Positions 39,701-48,902 of a DNA stretch of 64,000 bases are shown here, piece after piece (the first letter of the stretch is position 1; each line of letters starts with the position of its first letter). Source of the stretch: Siminovitchia fordii DSM 16014 = CIP 108821 (GTDB taxonomy: Bacteria > Bacillota > Bacilli > Bacillales > Bacillaceae_C); assembly GCF_000374565.1 (NCBI RefSeq), contig NZ_KB894685.1, forward strand, positions 186,001-250,000, in the 5' to 3' direction. The position numbers and the translations under genes were made by a program. The notes below the pieces were generated by a model. The model ran no database searches and was not told where the DNA came from. It was given only the letters and a program-made list of their open reading frames with translations.

Positions 39701-39731
39701 AGAAAAAACCCGGGCTCATGGCCGGGTTTGA
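39701..39731 (-). terminator. hairpin between ymfH and ymfI
   Basis: 8-bp stem AAACCCGG/CCGGGTTT (39706-39713 with 39722-39729), T run on the minus strand. It would reduce read-through from ymfFH into ymfI. Confidence 0.8.
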
Positions 39732-39741
39732 ATTGAATGGT

Positions 39742-41022
39742 TTACTTCGGTACTACTTGACATGTGGACATCCTGTCTTCTGAAAAGAACTCCGTAGCCA
39801 CGGACTGCAGATCAGTAAATGTCAAATTCTCGATAACCGGTACAACATTGAACAAGTTCATTCCATTCAATTTATAGCGTGTAAACTGATTTGCAATAAA
39901 CTCAGGTGAGTTGAACGCCCTTAAAAATCCGCCAATCCGCTTTTTCTTGGCTCTTTCAAGGTCTTCCTCATTCACGTGGGCTGCAGCATTCAGCATCATC
40001 TTCTGCAATTTCTCGGACAATACATCCGGTTCTTGGGTATCACTGCCGACGATGGCGAAGCCAAAGTTATCTTCCTGGCTGTAATCGAATTGGAATGTCT
40101 CATCGATCAACCCTTCATTGTATAATGCTTCGTAGTTGGCTGAACTTTTACCAAATAAAATATCGAGCAAAATATTAACAGTCAGTTCGTTCTTAAGCAT
40201 ATCCTCCCCATCGCCGTCAAAATGAGGTGCTTTTACCCCGACCATGCATTTTGGCGTCTGGACATCCATCTTAATAACCTGCCTTTTCTTTGCTGCAGCA
40301 TCCGGTTCCTCCTCAAAATGCCTGACGATTTTGGGGGCCTCTTCAAATTGCTTTTTGCTCTGGTCTTCACGGACGAAAGAAATGATTTTTTCCGGATCGA
40401 CCGGTCCCGTGACAAAAAGCAGCATATTGCTCGGATGATAAAAAGTGTTATAACACAAGTAAAGCAGGTCGGCTGTTATATGAGAGATCGACTCAATAGT
40501 GCCCGCTATATCGATTTTGACCGGGTGGTTATGGTAGAGATTCTCGATTAAACCGAAGTAAACTCTCCAATCCGGGTTATCATCGTACATCGTAATCTCC
40601 TGACCAATAATTCCTTTTTCTTTCTCAACGGTCTTTTCGGTAAAATAAGGTTCCTGAACCATATGGATCAGTGTACTTAAATTCTGTTCGACATTTGACG
40701 TGCTGGAAAACAAGTAAGCTGTTCTTGTGAAAGATGTGAATGCATTGGCGGATGCCCCCTGTTTGCTAAAAAGCTGAAACACATCTCCATCTTTTTTTTC
40801 AAACATTTTATGTTCAAGGAAATGTGCAATACCGTCAGGGACAGATTTCATTTCTGATTCATTCAAAGGGATAAATGTATTATCGACAGAGCCGTATTTT
40901 GTTGTGAATGTTGCGAATGTCTTATTAAAACCCTGTTTAGGAAGGACATACACTTGCAGCCCATTATCAAGCGTTTCATGGAATAAGGTTTCTTTTAACT
41001 GATCAAAGAATATGCTCTTCAC
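39742..41022 (-). CDS. ymfH: M16-family metallopeptidase YmfH
   Basis: 426-aa pitrilysin/insulinase-type protein with the inverted zinc motif HFLEHKMFEKKDGD (HxxEH near residue 68) and a downstream Glu, thus potentially active. In B. subtilis it is associated with EF-P 5-aminopentanol modification together with YmfF and YmfI. Its start overlaps the ymfF stop by 4 bp, so the two are translationally coupled and probably form a heterodimer, the usual M16 arrangement of one active and one inactive chain. Confidence 0.92.
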   Translation of the reverse strand: MKSIFFDQLKETLFHETLDNGLQVYVLPKQGFNKTFATFTTKYGSVDNTFIPLNESEMKSVPDGIAHFLEHKMFEKKDGDVFQLFSKQGASANAFTSFTRTAYLFSSTSNVEQNLSTLIHMVQEPYFTEKTVEKEKGIIGQEITMYDDNPDWRVYFGLIENLYHNHPVKIDIAGTIESISHITADLLYLCYNTFYHPSNMLLFVTGPVDPEKIISFVREDQSKKQFEEAPKIVRHFEEEPDAAAKKRQVIKMDVQTPKCMVGVKAPHFDGDGEDMLKNELTVNILLDILFGKSSANYEALYNEGLIDETFQFDYSQEDNFGFAIVGSDTQEPDVLSEKLQKMMLNAAAHVNEEDLERAKKKRIGGFLRAFNSPEFIANQFTRYKLNGMNLFNVVPVIENLTFTDLQSVATEFFSEDRMSTCQVVPK

Positions 41023-42302
41023 TTTTTGGCCCCCTCTTTCATGCCCGTCAAAAAGTAAATTGTATCCATTTTAATCTTTTGGGCGGCATCTACAATCTCC
41101 TGTTTAGTCGTTTTGGAAATTCGGTCCTGCCACTCATCAAGAGTAATGGAAGTATGGGCAACAACGTTATGATAGAGCACTTCTGTCAGGCCGCGCGCTG
41201 TATCAATGGATTCAAGAAATTGATTGAGAATGACGGCTTTTGTCTGCTCTATTTCCTGATCGGAGAAATTTCCGTTCTTCATTAATTCCATTTGTTCTTT
41301 GATGATATTGACCGCTTTTTCATAGTTTTTATCATCAATCCCGGACATGACCATCAACAGGCCTTTATGACTTTCGATTCTACTGGCGGCGTAATAGGCC
41401 AAATTAGCTTTTTCTCGTACATTAATAAAAAGCTTAGAATGTGGAAATCCCCCGAATAAGCCATTCATCATTTGCAATGAAAAATAATCCTGATCACCGT
41501 ACCTGATATTCGTACGGTAGCCGATGTTCAATTTCCCCTGTTTTAAATCCTGCCTTTCAATGATTTCTTTCACTTCTATATCATATTTTTCACCAGATGC
41601 TGAACTCCTCTGCGGTGAGCGTTGCGCAAAGCGGAGTTCATCGCAATAACTCTCCACTTCAGTCTTGTCAATATCACCAACTATGTAGAGGTCGAGTTCA
41701 TCTTCATTCAAAGCACGCTCATAGTATTCGTACAACGAGCTTTGAGTTATACTATCCACTTGGTTTAGTTCTCCATGGACAAATAGCGAATAAGGTTCAT
41801 CCTTGCACATTTCCTCGGTGACACGATAAGTAGCATATCTCATTTTATCATCGTATACTGACTTGATGCGCTGTTTTAAGGTACGTTTTTCTTTTTCAAC
41901 CGTTTCTGGATCAAAAGCCCCGTTACTCACATTGGGCTCCAACAGTACTTCTTTTAATAGCTGGACTGCCTTTTGCAATAGTGGAGAGGAATCTTTCAAG
42001 AACACCTCGTTAGCCATTTCGATCGTCAATGTGATGATATGGTAATCACCTTTTTTACTCAGATCCACTTGTAAGGTTGCGCCATATAAATGATCGAGAT
42101 ACGTCCGCAATTGTGCGGTAGTCGGATGTTTTCTTGTGCTGCTCTGTAAAACATGAGGCAGTAGCGCACGATAAGTGACTGTCTCTTTTTCAAGTGGTGC
42201 TTTCATTTTCCAGATAATGGTGTTTGTCTTGAATTTATCAGTATTAATAAGATGCAAGGTATACCCTTGCTTTTTCACTGTTTCTTCATGCAATAACAGC
42301 AT
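41019..42302 (-). CDS. ymfF: M16-family peptidase-like protein YmfF (non-catalytic partner)
   Basis: 427-aa M16 fold protein without the HxxEH zinc motif: in the corresponding N-terminal region no His-x-x-Glu-His is seen. The C-terminal half is typical (LFGGFPHSKLFINVREKANLAYYA). It is therefore likely the structural partner of YmfH, in the manner of mitochondrial processing peptidase alpha/beta. The genes overlap as ATGA. The EF-P modification link comes from B. subtilis. Confidence 0.9.
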   Translation of the reverse strand: MLLLHEETVKKQGYTLHLINTDKFKTNTIIWKMKAPLEKETVTYRALLPHVLQSSTRKHPTTAQLRTYLDHLYGATLQVDLSKKGDYHIITLTIEMANEVFLKDSSPLLQKAVQLLKEVLLEPNVSNGAFDPETVEKEKRTLKQRIKSVYDDKMRYATYRVTEEMCKDEPYSLFVHGELNQVDSITQSSLYEYYERALNEDELDLYIVGDIDKTEVESYCDELRFAQRSPQRSSASGEKYDIEVKEIIERQDLKQGKLNIGYRTNIRYGDQDYFSLQMMNGLFGGFPHSKLFINVREKANLAYYAASRIESHKGLLMVMSGIDDKNYEKAVNIIKEQMELMKNGNFSDQEIEQTKAVILNQFLESIDTARGLTEVLYHNVVAHTSITLDEWQDRISKTTKQEIVDAAQKIKMDTIYFLTGMKEGAKK

Positions 42303-42534
42303 CCGTCACGCCTCCTTCATTAAAGAAAATATGTGTATTTGTCTGTCAGAATCCAGGCGCCATCAGGGCAAAGATCAAGCCATTTGCTGTGATGGCTTAA
42401 GATCATTGTAATTTGCTGTGCCTGTCGCTTTGCGTTTTCTAATGCAGGTCTGACTTTTAGGCTAGTTTACAGGTTATGTTTATCGTATGTCCAATCTTAT
42501 CATTATATTCAAAATCCTGATTTGTATTCCGTCA

Positions 42535-44853
42535 TCACGAAGTCTGTTCCTCCGACCGTGCAACCAGGACAGTTCTCGGTTTACTACCCTCATACGGCCC
42601 GACGACACCTCTTGCCTCCATTTCATCAATGAGTCTGGCTGCCCGTGTATAGCCTATCCTGAAACGCCGTTGCAGCATGGATACAGATGCGGTCTGCATC
42701 TCGACGATCAATTGTACAGCCTCATCATACAGCTCATCCTCCACCTCTCGGGATGTCTCCGGGACGTCCTCGGGAATCATATCTTCCTGGTATTGGGCTT
42801 TTTGCTGAGAGATGACGAAATTAACGACATCCTCCACCTCCTGATCCGACAAAAATGCACCTTGTACCCGGACCGGTTTTGAAGCCCCTACCGGTAGAAA
42901 CAGCATATCTCCTCTTCCGAGAAGTTTTTCTGCCCCACCGGTGTCAAGTATGGTTCTCGAATCGGTTTGGGAAGATACAGCGAAAGCGATCCGGGATGGG
43001 ATATTTGCCTTAATGACACCTGTAATGACATCAACAGACGGACGCTGGGTCGCAATAATCAAATGGATGCCGGCAGCGCGAGCCATTTGCGCCAATCGTG
43101 TAATTGAATCTTCCACATCATTAGAGGCAACCATCATCAAGTCAGCCAATTCGTCAACAATGACAACTATATAAGGTAACAGCGGCTGTTTTTCTTCCCT
43201 TTCAGCATTTTCTCGTTGGATAAAGTCATTATAGCCTTCAATATTTCTTGTACCTGTATGAGAGAATAATTCATAACGCCTTTCCATCTCACTTACCACT
43301 TTCTTGAGTGCCTGTGATGCTTTTCTAGCATCTGTTACAACTGGTGCCAGCAGGTGAGGAATCCCATTATAGACGTTTAACTCAACCATTTTCGGATCGA
43401 TCATCATCATTTTTACCTCATGAGGCTTGGCTCTCATTAAAATGCTTGTAATGATCCCATTAATACATACACTTTTCCCGCTTCCGGTAGCGCCAGCAAC
43501 TAAAAGGTGCGGCATTTTATTCAATTCAGCCACAACGGCATCACCGGTAATATCCCTTCCGAGACCGATCTGCAATTTTGCCTCCGGTTTCTGGTGCTGT
43601 TTCGCCTCGAGCACTTCCCTCAAGGAAACAACGGCAATTTCCGAATTAGGTACTTCAATGCCGATTGCCGATTTCCCTGGGATTGGAGCTTCAATCCGAA
43701 TATCCTTCGCTGCAAGGGCCAATGCCAAATCATCACTCAAACTGACAATGCGGCTGACTTTTACCCCTGCCTCCGGGTGCACTTCATATTTTGTGACTGC
43801 CGGGCCAAGGTGAACCTCGGTAACATGTGCCTTCACTCCAAAACTTTGAAATGTCTGTTCTAATTTCGCTGCATTGCTCTTGATCAAATTATATTCATTG
43901 CTTTGGTCAGCTGTACGAGGTCTGGAAAGCAGCGTTGAAGGCGGCAGTTCATAATCTTCGTTCTCCATCTCTATGAACGTGAGCTTCGGAGCAAGATCCA
44001 TATCCTCCTCGTAGTCTTCCGGCTCAATCAACTTCTCTTCTCTATCATTCTCAGGATGGTTGTTCCGTTCGGAAAAGCTTGAGATGATCGGTTCTACCGG
44101 TTCATCTGTATGTATAGTGTTTTTTGGAGGTTCAATAATAAGAGGAGGCTGGCCGGCATTTTCCTTTTCTCCGCCAATATCCGTCTTTTTTGCCTCTTTT
44201 TTTGCTTTTCTTTCTTCCTTCAGTTCTTTTATATCTTTTAAAAAAGCTGCCCATTGTCCTTTGATAAATACTCCGGATTTTTTTCCGGCCTTTTCAACAA
44301 ACTCCCCCATTGATTTCCCTGTTATTAAAATGAGCCCGACCAATATGAGGAAAAAGCTGATGATTTTTGTCCCCGTTGCATCAAAAAGAAGATAAAATCC
44401 GGAAAATAAAATGGCTCCGATCATTCCTCCGCCTAAATCATTCGTTGACGCTTCCCCTTTGATGATTTGCATAAACAAATAATACGTGCTTTTTATAACA
44501 CTGTTATTCGTAAGCATCCCTTCTTTATTCATCAAGCCAAAGAGTTTGACATGGGCAAGTACAAGAATACTGGCAAATATTAGATATAACCCAATGAGCC
44601 TTCCCTTAAATAAAACAGGCCATTCCCTTTTTATAATGAAAAAACCGGCAATACATAGAGTCGCCAGCAATCCAACCATATACCATTCACCGAGCAAAAA
44701 ATAGAAAAAATGGGAGATTCCCCTGCCCACAGCACCAAGTTCAATAATGGATATCAACGTCAAAGCAATCAAAGCGATTCCTGACAGTTCAAATTGAAGG
44801 ATTTTTTTTAGTTTATTACTTGTTTTACGACTTCTTCTTTTCTTTTTTGCCAT
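42535..44853 (-). CDS. spoIIIE: DNA translocase SpoIIIE/FtsK
   Basis: 772-aa membrane DNA pump that moves the chromosome into the forespore. Four N-terminal transmembrane helices (about 20-180), a charged linker, and a RecA-like motor with [16 protein letters not shown] (Walker A) and [13 protein letters not shown] (Walker B). The C-terminal gamma winged helix recognises orientation sequences ([22 protein letters not shown]). ATG 44853 ([10 protein letters not shown]) has AAGGTG upstream; a longer open frame lacks an RBS. Full Bacillus length. Confidence 0.97.
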   Translation of the reverse strand: MAKKKRRSRKTSNKLKKILQFELSGIALIALTLISIIELGAVGRGISHFFYFLLGEWYMVGLLATLCIAGFFIIKREWPVLFKGRLIGLYLIFASILVLAHVKLFGLMNKEGMLTNNSVIKSTYYLFMQIIKGEASTNDLGGGMIGAILFSGFYLLFDATGTKIISFFLILVGLILITGKSMGEFVEKAGKKSGVFIKGQWAAFLKDIKELKEERKAKKEAKKTDIGGEKENAGQPPLIIEPPKNTIHTDEPVEPIISSFSERNNHPENDREEKLIEPEDYEEDMDLAPKLTFIEMENEDYELPPSTLLSRPRTADQSNEYNLIKSNAAKLEQTFQSFGVKAHVTEVHLGPAVTKYEVHPEAGVKVSRIVSLSDDLALALAAKDIRIEAPIPGKSAIGIEVPNSEIAVVSLREVLEAKQHQKPEAKLQIGLGRDITGDAVVAELNKMPHLLVAGATGSGKSVCINGIITSILMRAKPHEVKMMMIDPKMVELNVYNGIPHLLAPVVTDARKASQALKKVVSEMERRYELFSHTGTRNIEGYNDFIQRENAEREEKQPLLPYIVVIVDELADLMMVASNDVEDSITRLAQMARAAGIHLIIATQRPSVDVITGVIKANIPSRIAFAVSSQTDSRTILDTGGAEKLLGRGDMLFLPVGASKPVRVQGAFLSDQEVEDVVNFVISQQKAQYQEDMIPEDVPETSREVEDELYDEAVQLIVEMQTASVSMLQRRFRIGYTRAARLIDEMEARGVVGPYEGSKPRTVLVARSEEQTS

Positions 44854-45061
44854 TTTAATCACCTTGCCTAATCTATCATCTTGAACTTGAAAAATGCTTA
44901 TAAAGAAACTAGAACATATGAGCTGTATGGTCATTCAATTATATCACATATCACTGTTCTCTTTAGGATGTTTTTCCTGTTTTTCTAAATATGGGGAGTC
45001 AGAAGCAGGAATCGATCGGCATATTGCAGAAAAGAAGTTTAAATAAAAAGGAGGATTTAGA

Positions 45062-46093
45062 ATGTTTAATAAAAATCATTTATTCTTCATCATTTTTATC
45101 GCATTCATTCTGGCTGGATGCAATCCTGCGGAAGAAGTTGCAAACGAAACTGCTTCAAAAGAAAATCAGATTGAGCATGATAAAACAGCGCAGCTTGACC
45201 GTATTCTAAGGGATGGGGTCATCCGGGTTGGAACAACCGGTGATTATAAACCTTTTACATATTTGAACCCTGAGACGGATGAATTTGAAGGCTACGATAT
45301 AGATGCAGCCAAGAAATTAGCTGAGGATCTGGGAGTGGAAGTCGAGTTTGTTGAGACTACATGGCCCGACTTGATGGATGATCTGCTCGCAGACAAATTT
45401 GATATTGGGATGGGTGGCATTACAAGAACGCTTGAACGGCAAAAGACAGGCTTCCTATCCAACCCTTATCTGGATTTTGGAAAAGGGGCACTTATCAGGC
45501 TGGAAGATAAAGATAAGTACAAAACCATGGAAGACATCAACAAGCCCGATGTCAGGATTGGGGTAAATCCCGGCGGAACAAATGAGCAATTTGTTGTAAC
45601 CTATTTAAAGGATGCAAATGTAACTGTTGTGGAAAAAAACCTAGAAATTCCTCCAAAGGTGGCAGAAGGAGAGTTTGATGTCATGATCACTGATAACATA
45701 GAAGCCATCATATATGCAAAAGAGGATAAGCGGCTATTTTCAGCCTTTGAAAAAGATACATTAACACACAGTCAAATGGGATACTTAATGAATCAGGGTG
45801 AAGAAAGCTTCCATGACTGGGTCAATTTATGGATTGATGAAATGAACCTGAATGGAGAATTTGAAAAGCTGAGGAAAAAGTGGATAGATTGGGAAAAAAG
45901 CTTTCCCCAAACGGGGATAGCTTTTTTCTTAAGAGAAATGTACTTCATTTATATAAATTTGGGAGCCCGGCTGAATCTCGCTTCTCAAATAATCTGCAGG
46001 GTCGCTGCTCATGATTCGGATCACCCTGCATTTATGCCCGACTTGCTCCACCAACAATGGAATATCATTCCACATACATTCGGTTTGATTTGA
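45062..46093 (+). CDS. PheC-like cyclohexadienyl dehydratase / solute-binding lipoprotein, reading through its normal end
   Basis: 343-aa frame. Lipoprotein signal peptide with lipobox LAGC (near residue 20), then a type-2 solute-binding fold very similar to cyclohexadienyl dehydratase PheC: LDRILRDGVIRVGTTGDYKP, VNPGGTNEQFV, and DNIEA, whose Glu matches the catalytic acid/base known in PheC. The family normally stops after the KWIDWE region (residue 278). Here a lysine codon AAA stands at 45896-45898, and the frame continues 65 codons through a terminator hairpin and antisense to ylzJ. Loss of a TAA stop is likely. Amino-acid binding rather than catalysis remains possible. RBS AGGAGG-like before ATG 45062. 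Confidence 0.8.
   Translation: MFNKNHLFFIIFIAFILAGCNPAEEVANETASKENQIEHDKTAQLDRILRDGVIRVGTTGDYKPFTYLNPETDEFEGYDIDAAKKLAEDLGVEVEFVETTWPDLMDDLLADKFDIGMGGITRTLERQKTGFLSNPYLDFGKGALIRLEDKDKYKTMEDINKPDVRIGVNPGGTNEQFVVTYLKDANVTVVEKNLEIPPKVAEGEFDVMITDNIEAIIYAKEDKRLFSAFEKDTLTHSQMGYLMNQGEESFHDWVNLWIDEMNLNGEFEKLRKKWIDWEKSFPQTGIAFFLREMYFIYINLGARLNLASQIICRVAAHDSDHPAFMPDLLHQQWNIIPHTFGLI
45893..45930. terminator. bidirectional terminator between the PheC-like gene and ylzJ
   Basis: Stem AAAAAAGCT..CCCC/GGGG..AGCTTTTTT with a four-base loop (45894-45928). It lies inside the extended PheC-like frame and right after the ylzJ stop. Confidence 0.9.
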
Positions 46094-46153
46094 AAAATCC
46101 TCTTGATTAGACGGGAAAATATGTTCATGAGGAACAATGGAATGGATAATCAT
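45929..46153 (-). CDS. ylzJ: YlzJ-like protein
   Basis: 74-aa protein ([20 protein letters not shown], then [20 protein letters not shown]) matching the small YlzJ family that lies between tepA and spoIIIE in Bacillus. Function unknown. Its ATG overlaps the tepA stop (ATGA), so it is translationally coupled to tepA. The 3' end converges with, and lies opposite, the extended PheC-like frame. Confidence 0.85.
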   Translation of the reverse strand: MIIHSIVPHEHIFPSNQEDFSNQTECMWNDIPLLVEQVGHKCRVIRIMSSDPADYLRSEIQPGSQIYINEVHFS

Positions 46154-46920
46154 TGCAGCAGCCCTCCGTCCTCATCACTTTCTTTATTGGCAGCTATCAT
46201 TTCATTCAACTTTTTCATCGCCGAGCCAACACCGCCTACTTCATCAATCAACCCATATTTTACCGCGTCAGCCCCGATCACATTTGTACCGATGTCACGC
46301 GTCAAATTCCCCTTGGCAAACATAAGGTCTTTGAATGTCTCCTCGGAAATACCGGAATGCTTCTTAACAAATCTGACAACACGTTCCTGCATCTTATCCA
46401 TATATTCAAATGATTGAGGGACGCCTATGACAAGACCGGTCAATCGAATAGGGTGAATGGTCATGGTAGCCGTCTCGGCAATAAAGGAATAGGAGCAAGA
46501 CACAGCAATCGGCACCCCGATGGAATGACCACCCCCTAAAACAATGGATACGGATGGTTTTGATAAAGTCGAAATCATTTCGGATATGGCAAGTCCCGCT
46601 TCTACATCTCCGCCAACCGTGTTCAAAATGACAAGCAATCCTTCGATTTTTGGATTTTGTTCAATTGCCACGAGTTGCGGGATGATATGCTCATATTTCG
46701 TCGTCTTATTTTGAGGGGGCAACTGCATATGTCCTTCAATTTGTCCAATAATCGTCAAACAATGAATATTTGTATTTGTATCCTGTCCGGCATCGGGAAC
46801 ATTCGTCTGCCCCAACTGTTGTATTTTTTCCACAATTCCGGACGGCTTCAGGTCCGGTGTCTTATCTGGTTCATTAGGCCCTTCTTCGAGCCGATATTTG
46901 GATGAATGTTCGTTCTGCAT
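46150..46920 (-). CDS. tepA: translocation-enhancing protein TepA (ClpP-like protease)
   Basis: 256-aa ClpP/crotonase-fold serine protease family member. The oxyanion/Gly-rich segment [11 protein letters not shown] and the nucleophile region [14 protein letters not shown] are visible, with His in [11 protein letters not shown]. In B. subtilis it was linked to efficient secretion and degradation of signal peptides or spore proteins. ATG 46920 (MQNEHSSK) is chosen because GGGGGTATTTG lies directly before it. Coupled to ylzJ. Confidence 0.92.
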   Translation of the reverse strand: MQNEHSSKYRLEEGPNEPDKTPDLKPSGIVEKIQQLGQTNVPDAGQDTNTNIHCLTIIGQIEGHMQLPPQNKTTKYEHIIPQLVAIEQNPKIEGLLVILNTVGGDVEAGLAISEMISTLSKPSVSIVLGGGHSIGVPIAVSCSYSFIAETATMTIHPIRLTGLVIGVPQSFEYMDKMQERVVRFVKKHSGISEETFKDLMFAKGNLTRDIGTNVIGADAVKYGLIDEVGGVGSAMKKLNEMIAANKESDEDGGLLQ

Positions 46921-46984
46921 CAAATACCCCCAAAACAAAAGATAATTAAAATTAGTATTTAACTACTTTGTTTGTTTCATGCAG

Positions 46985-47027
46985 AAAGAAAGAAAAGCAC
47001 CCGCATTGGTGCTGCTGGCGCTTTTCG
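46985..47027 (-). terminator. terminator after rnjB
   Basis: Hairpin AGCACC/GGTGCT (46996-47001 with 47008-47013), with an alternative outer AAAAGC/GCTTTT pairing, followed by TTTTCTTTC on the minus strand. Confidence 0.65.
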
Positions 47028-47034
47028 TTTGATA

Positions 47035-48705
47035 TCATACTTCCATGATAATCGGCAGAATCATCGGTCTCCTTTTAGTCTGGTCAAATAAAAACTGATT
47101 CAGCCTGTCCCGAATATCCTGTTTGATACCTGACCAGTCAAATGAGCCTTCAGAAATGGCTTGTTCAACAATCGACCGAACGATATTTGTTGATTCATCT
47201 ATCAGCTTCTCTGATTCCCTTACGTATACAAAACCGCGGGAAATGATTTCTGGGCCGGATGCTATTTTTTTGTTCTTCTTATCAAGTGTAACGACGACAG
47301 TGAAAATTCCATCCTGTGAAAGCAGCTTTCGGTCCCGAAGGACGATGTTTCCGACATCCCCGATGCCGATTCCGTCAATCAATACATTTCCGGCAGGCAC
47401 TTTTCCGCCAACAGACATTTTGCCATCTTTGTATTCGACGACTTCTCCATTGCTTGGAATAAATATCTGATTCTTGTTTAAACCTGTTTGTTCCGCCAGC
47501 TTTGCATGTTCGAAAAGCATCCGGTACTCTCCCTGGATTGGTATGAAAAATTTAGGTTTCATCAGATTGAGCATTAATTTGAGATCTTCCTGGCTTCCGT
47601 GCCCCGACACATGGATTTTAAAATATGGTGTACTGACGACCGCGCCTGCCCGGTATAAAAGATCAATCGTTTTATACATAAATGTTTCCAATCCAGGGGA
47701 AGGAGTGGCTGTGATCAGCACAGTATCTCCTTTTTTAATATTGATCTGTTTGTGATTTTGCCTTGCCATTTTTTGTAAGGCTTCAAATGGCTCGCCCATT
47801 GTTCCGGTTGAAATAATGACAATTTCATTATCTTTATATTTTGGTATATCGCTGATTGGCACCATAAGCTCATCTGATGCCAGGGAAAGGTAGTTCAACT
47901 TAAGTGCGATTTCAAAGCTCCGTTCTATGCTTTTTCCAACAACCGCCACTTTTCTCCCGTTCTCATGCGCAGCATCCAATGCCTGTTGGATCCTGATGAA
48001 ATTGGATGCAAAACAGGCAACAATGATCCTACCTTGTGCTGTGTGGAATGTGTTGGATAATTCCCTTTCCGTGACCGCTTCCGAAGTGGTAAAGCCGGGG
48101 TTTTCCGCTTCGGTGCTGTCCGAGAGAAGGCAAAGGACACCGGAATCGCCGATACTTGCCATCTTTCCAATCTCTGCCCTGTATAATTCGGTGGCTGCCT
48201 GATCGAATTTAAAATCACCGGTATGAACTATTTTTCCTTCTGATGTTTGTATGCAGATCCCTACAGAATCAGGAATGCTGTGTGTTGTATGGAAAAACGT
48301 GATGACAGTACGTTCGAATTTTATTCTAGAATTGGACTTCACGGTATGAAATCGATTAGACGTTTTTAATCCGAATTCCTTTAATTTTTCTTTGGCAAGT
48401 GCGATAGTTAATTTTGTACCGTATACCGGAGCATTTATTTTTTGTAAAACGTAAGGAAGCCCACCAATTGCATCTTCATGCCCGTGCGTCAAAAATATCC
48501 CTTTGATTCGATCTTTTTGTTCCTCAAGCCACGTTGTGTCCGGTATAACAATATCGATGCCGAGCATTTCATTTTCAGGAAATTTCAATCCGGCATCGAT
48601 AATGAAAATATCCGTATCAATTTCGATGACATACATATTTTTTCCAATCTCTCCCACTCCTCCAAGCGGGATTATTTTTATGTTGTCATTTTTTATTTTA
48701 GTCAA
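47035..48705 (-). CDS. rnjB: ribonuclease J2
   Basis: About 556-aa beta-CASP metallo-beta-lactamase ribonuclease. The metal motif reads HGHEDAIGG, where RNase J1 has HGHEDHIGG; loss of the second His is the J2-type variation linked to weak intrinsic activity and a role as partner of J1. The beta-CASP domain contains LSDSTEAENPG; a C-terminal dimerisation domain follows. The start is taken as TTG 48705 because GGGAGGAAG precedes it at normal spacing; an ATG 18 bp upstream has no RBS. Confidence 0.92.
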   Translation of the reverse strand: MTKIKNDNIKIIPLGGVGEIGKNMYVIEIDTDIFIIDAGLKFPENEMLGIDIVIPDTTWLEEQKDRIKGIFLTHGHEDAIGGLPYVLQKINAPVYGTKLTIALAKEKLKEFGLKTSNRFHTVKSNSRIKFERTVITFFHTTHSIPDSVGICIQTSEGKIVHTGDFKFDQAATELYRAEIGKMASIGDSGVLCLLSDSTEAENPGFTTSEAVTERELSNTFHTAQGRIIVACFASNFIRIQQALDAAHENGRKVAVVGKSIERSFEIALKLNYLSLASDELMVPISDIPKYKDNEIVIISTGTMGEPFEALQKMARQNHKQINIKKGDTVLITATPSPGLETFMYKTIDLLYRAGAVVSTPYFKIHVSGHGSQEDLKLMLNLMKPKFFIPIQGEYRMLFEHAKLAEQTGLNKNQIFIPSNGEVVEYKDGKMSVGGKVPAGNVLIDGIGIGDVGNIVLRDRKLLSQDGIFTVVVTLDKKNKKIASGPEIISRGFVYVRESEKLIDESTNIVRSIVEQAISEGSFDWSGIKQDIRDRLNQFLFDQTKRRPMILPIIMEV

Positions 48706-48844
48706 AATACTTCTTCCTCCCATGATGTGTATTCCCGATCTTCATCAGTTACATTCCATTATACTTGATTGTGATTTCCATGTTCAACAATTACGGAAAT
48801 TAGCGGGCTCAGGTAATAAAGTCTAAAGCTTAATATTAAATCTC

Positions 48845-48872
48845 TTGAAAAATATGATACAATTTTTATAAT
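48845..48872 (+). promoter_or_regulatory. sigma-A promoter of the orphan kinase gene
   Basis: TTGAAA (48845-48850), 16 bases, TATAAT (48867-48872), 30 bp before the ATG. Confidence 0.6.
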
Positions 48873-48902
48873 TATATGAAATTGAAATAAAGGAGATATT
48901 GC

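Noticed and set aside
46137-46417. Overlapping plus-strand frames opposite tepA
   Set aside because: Antisense to a conserved ClpP-like gene, without expression signals.
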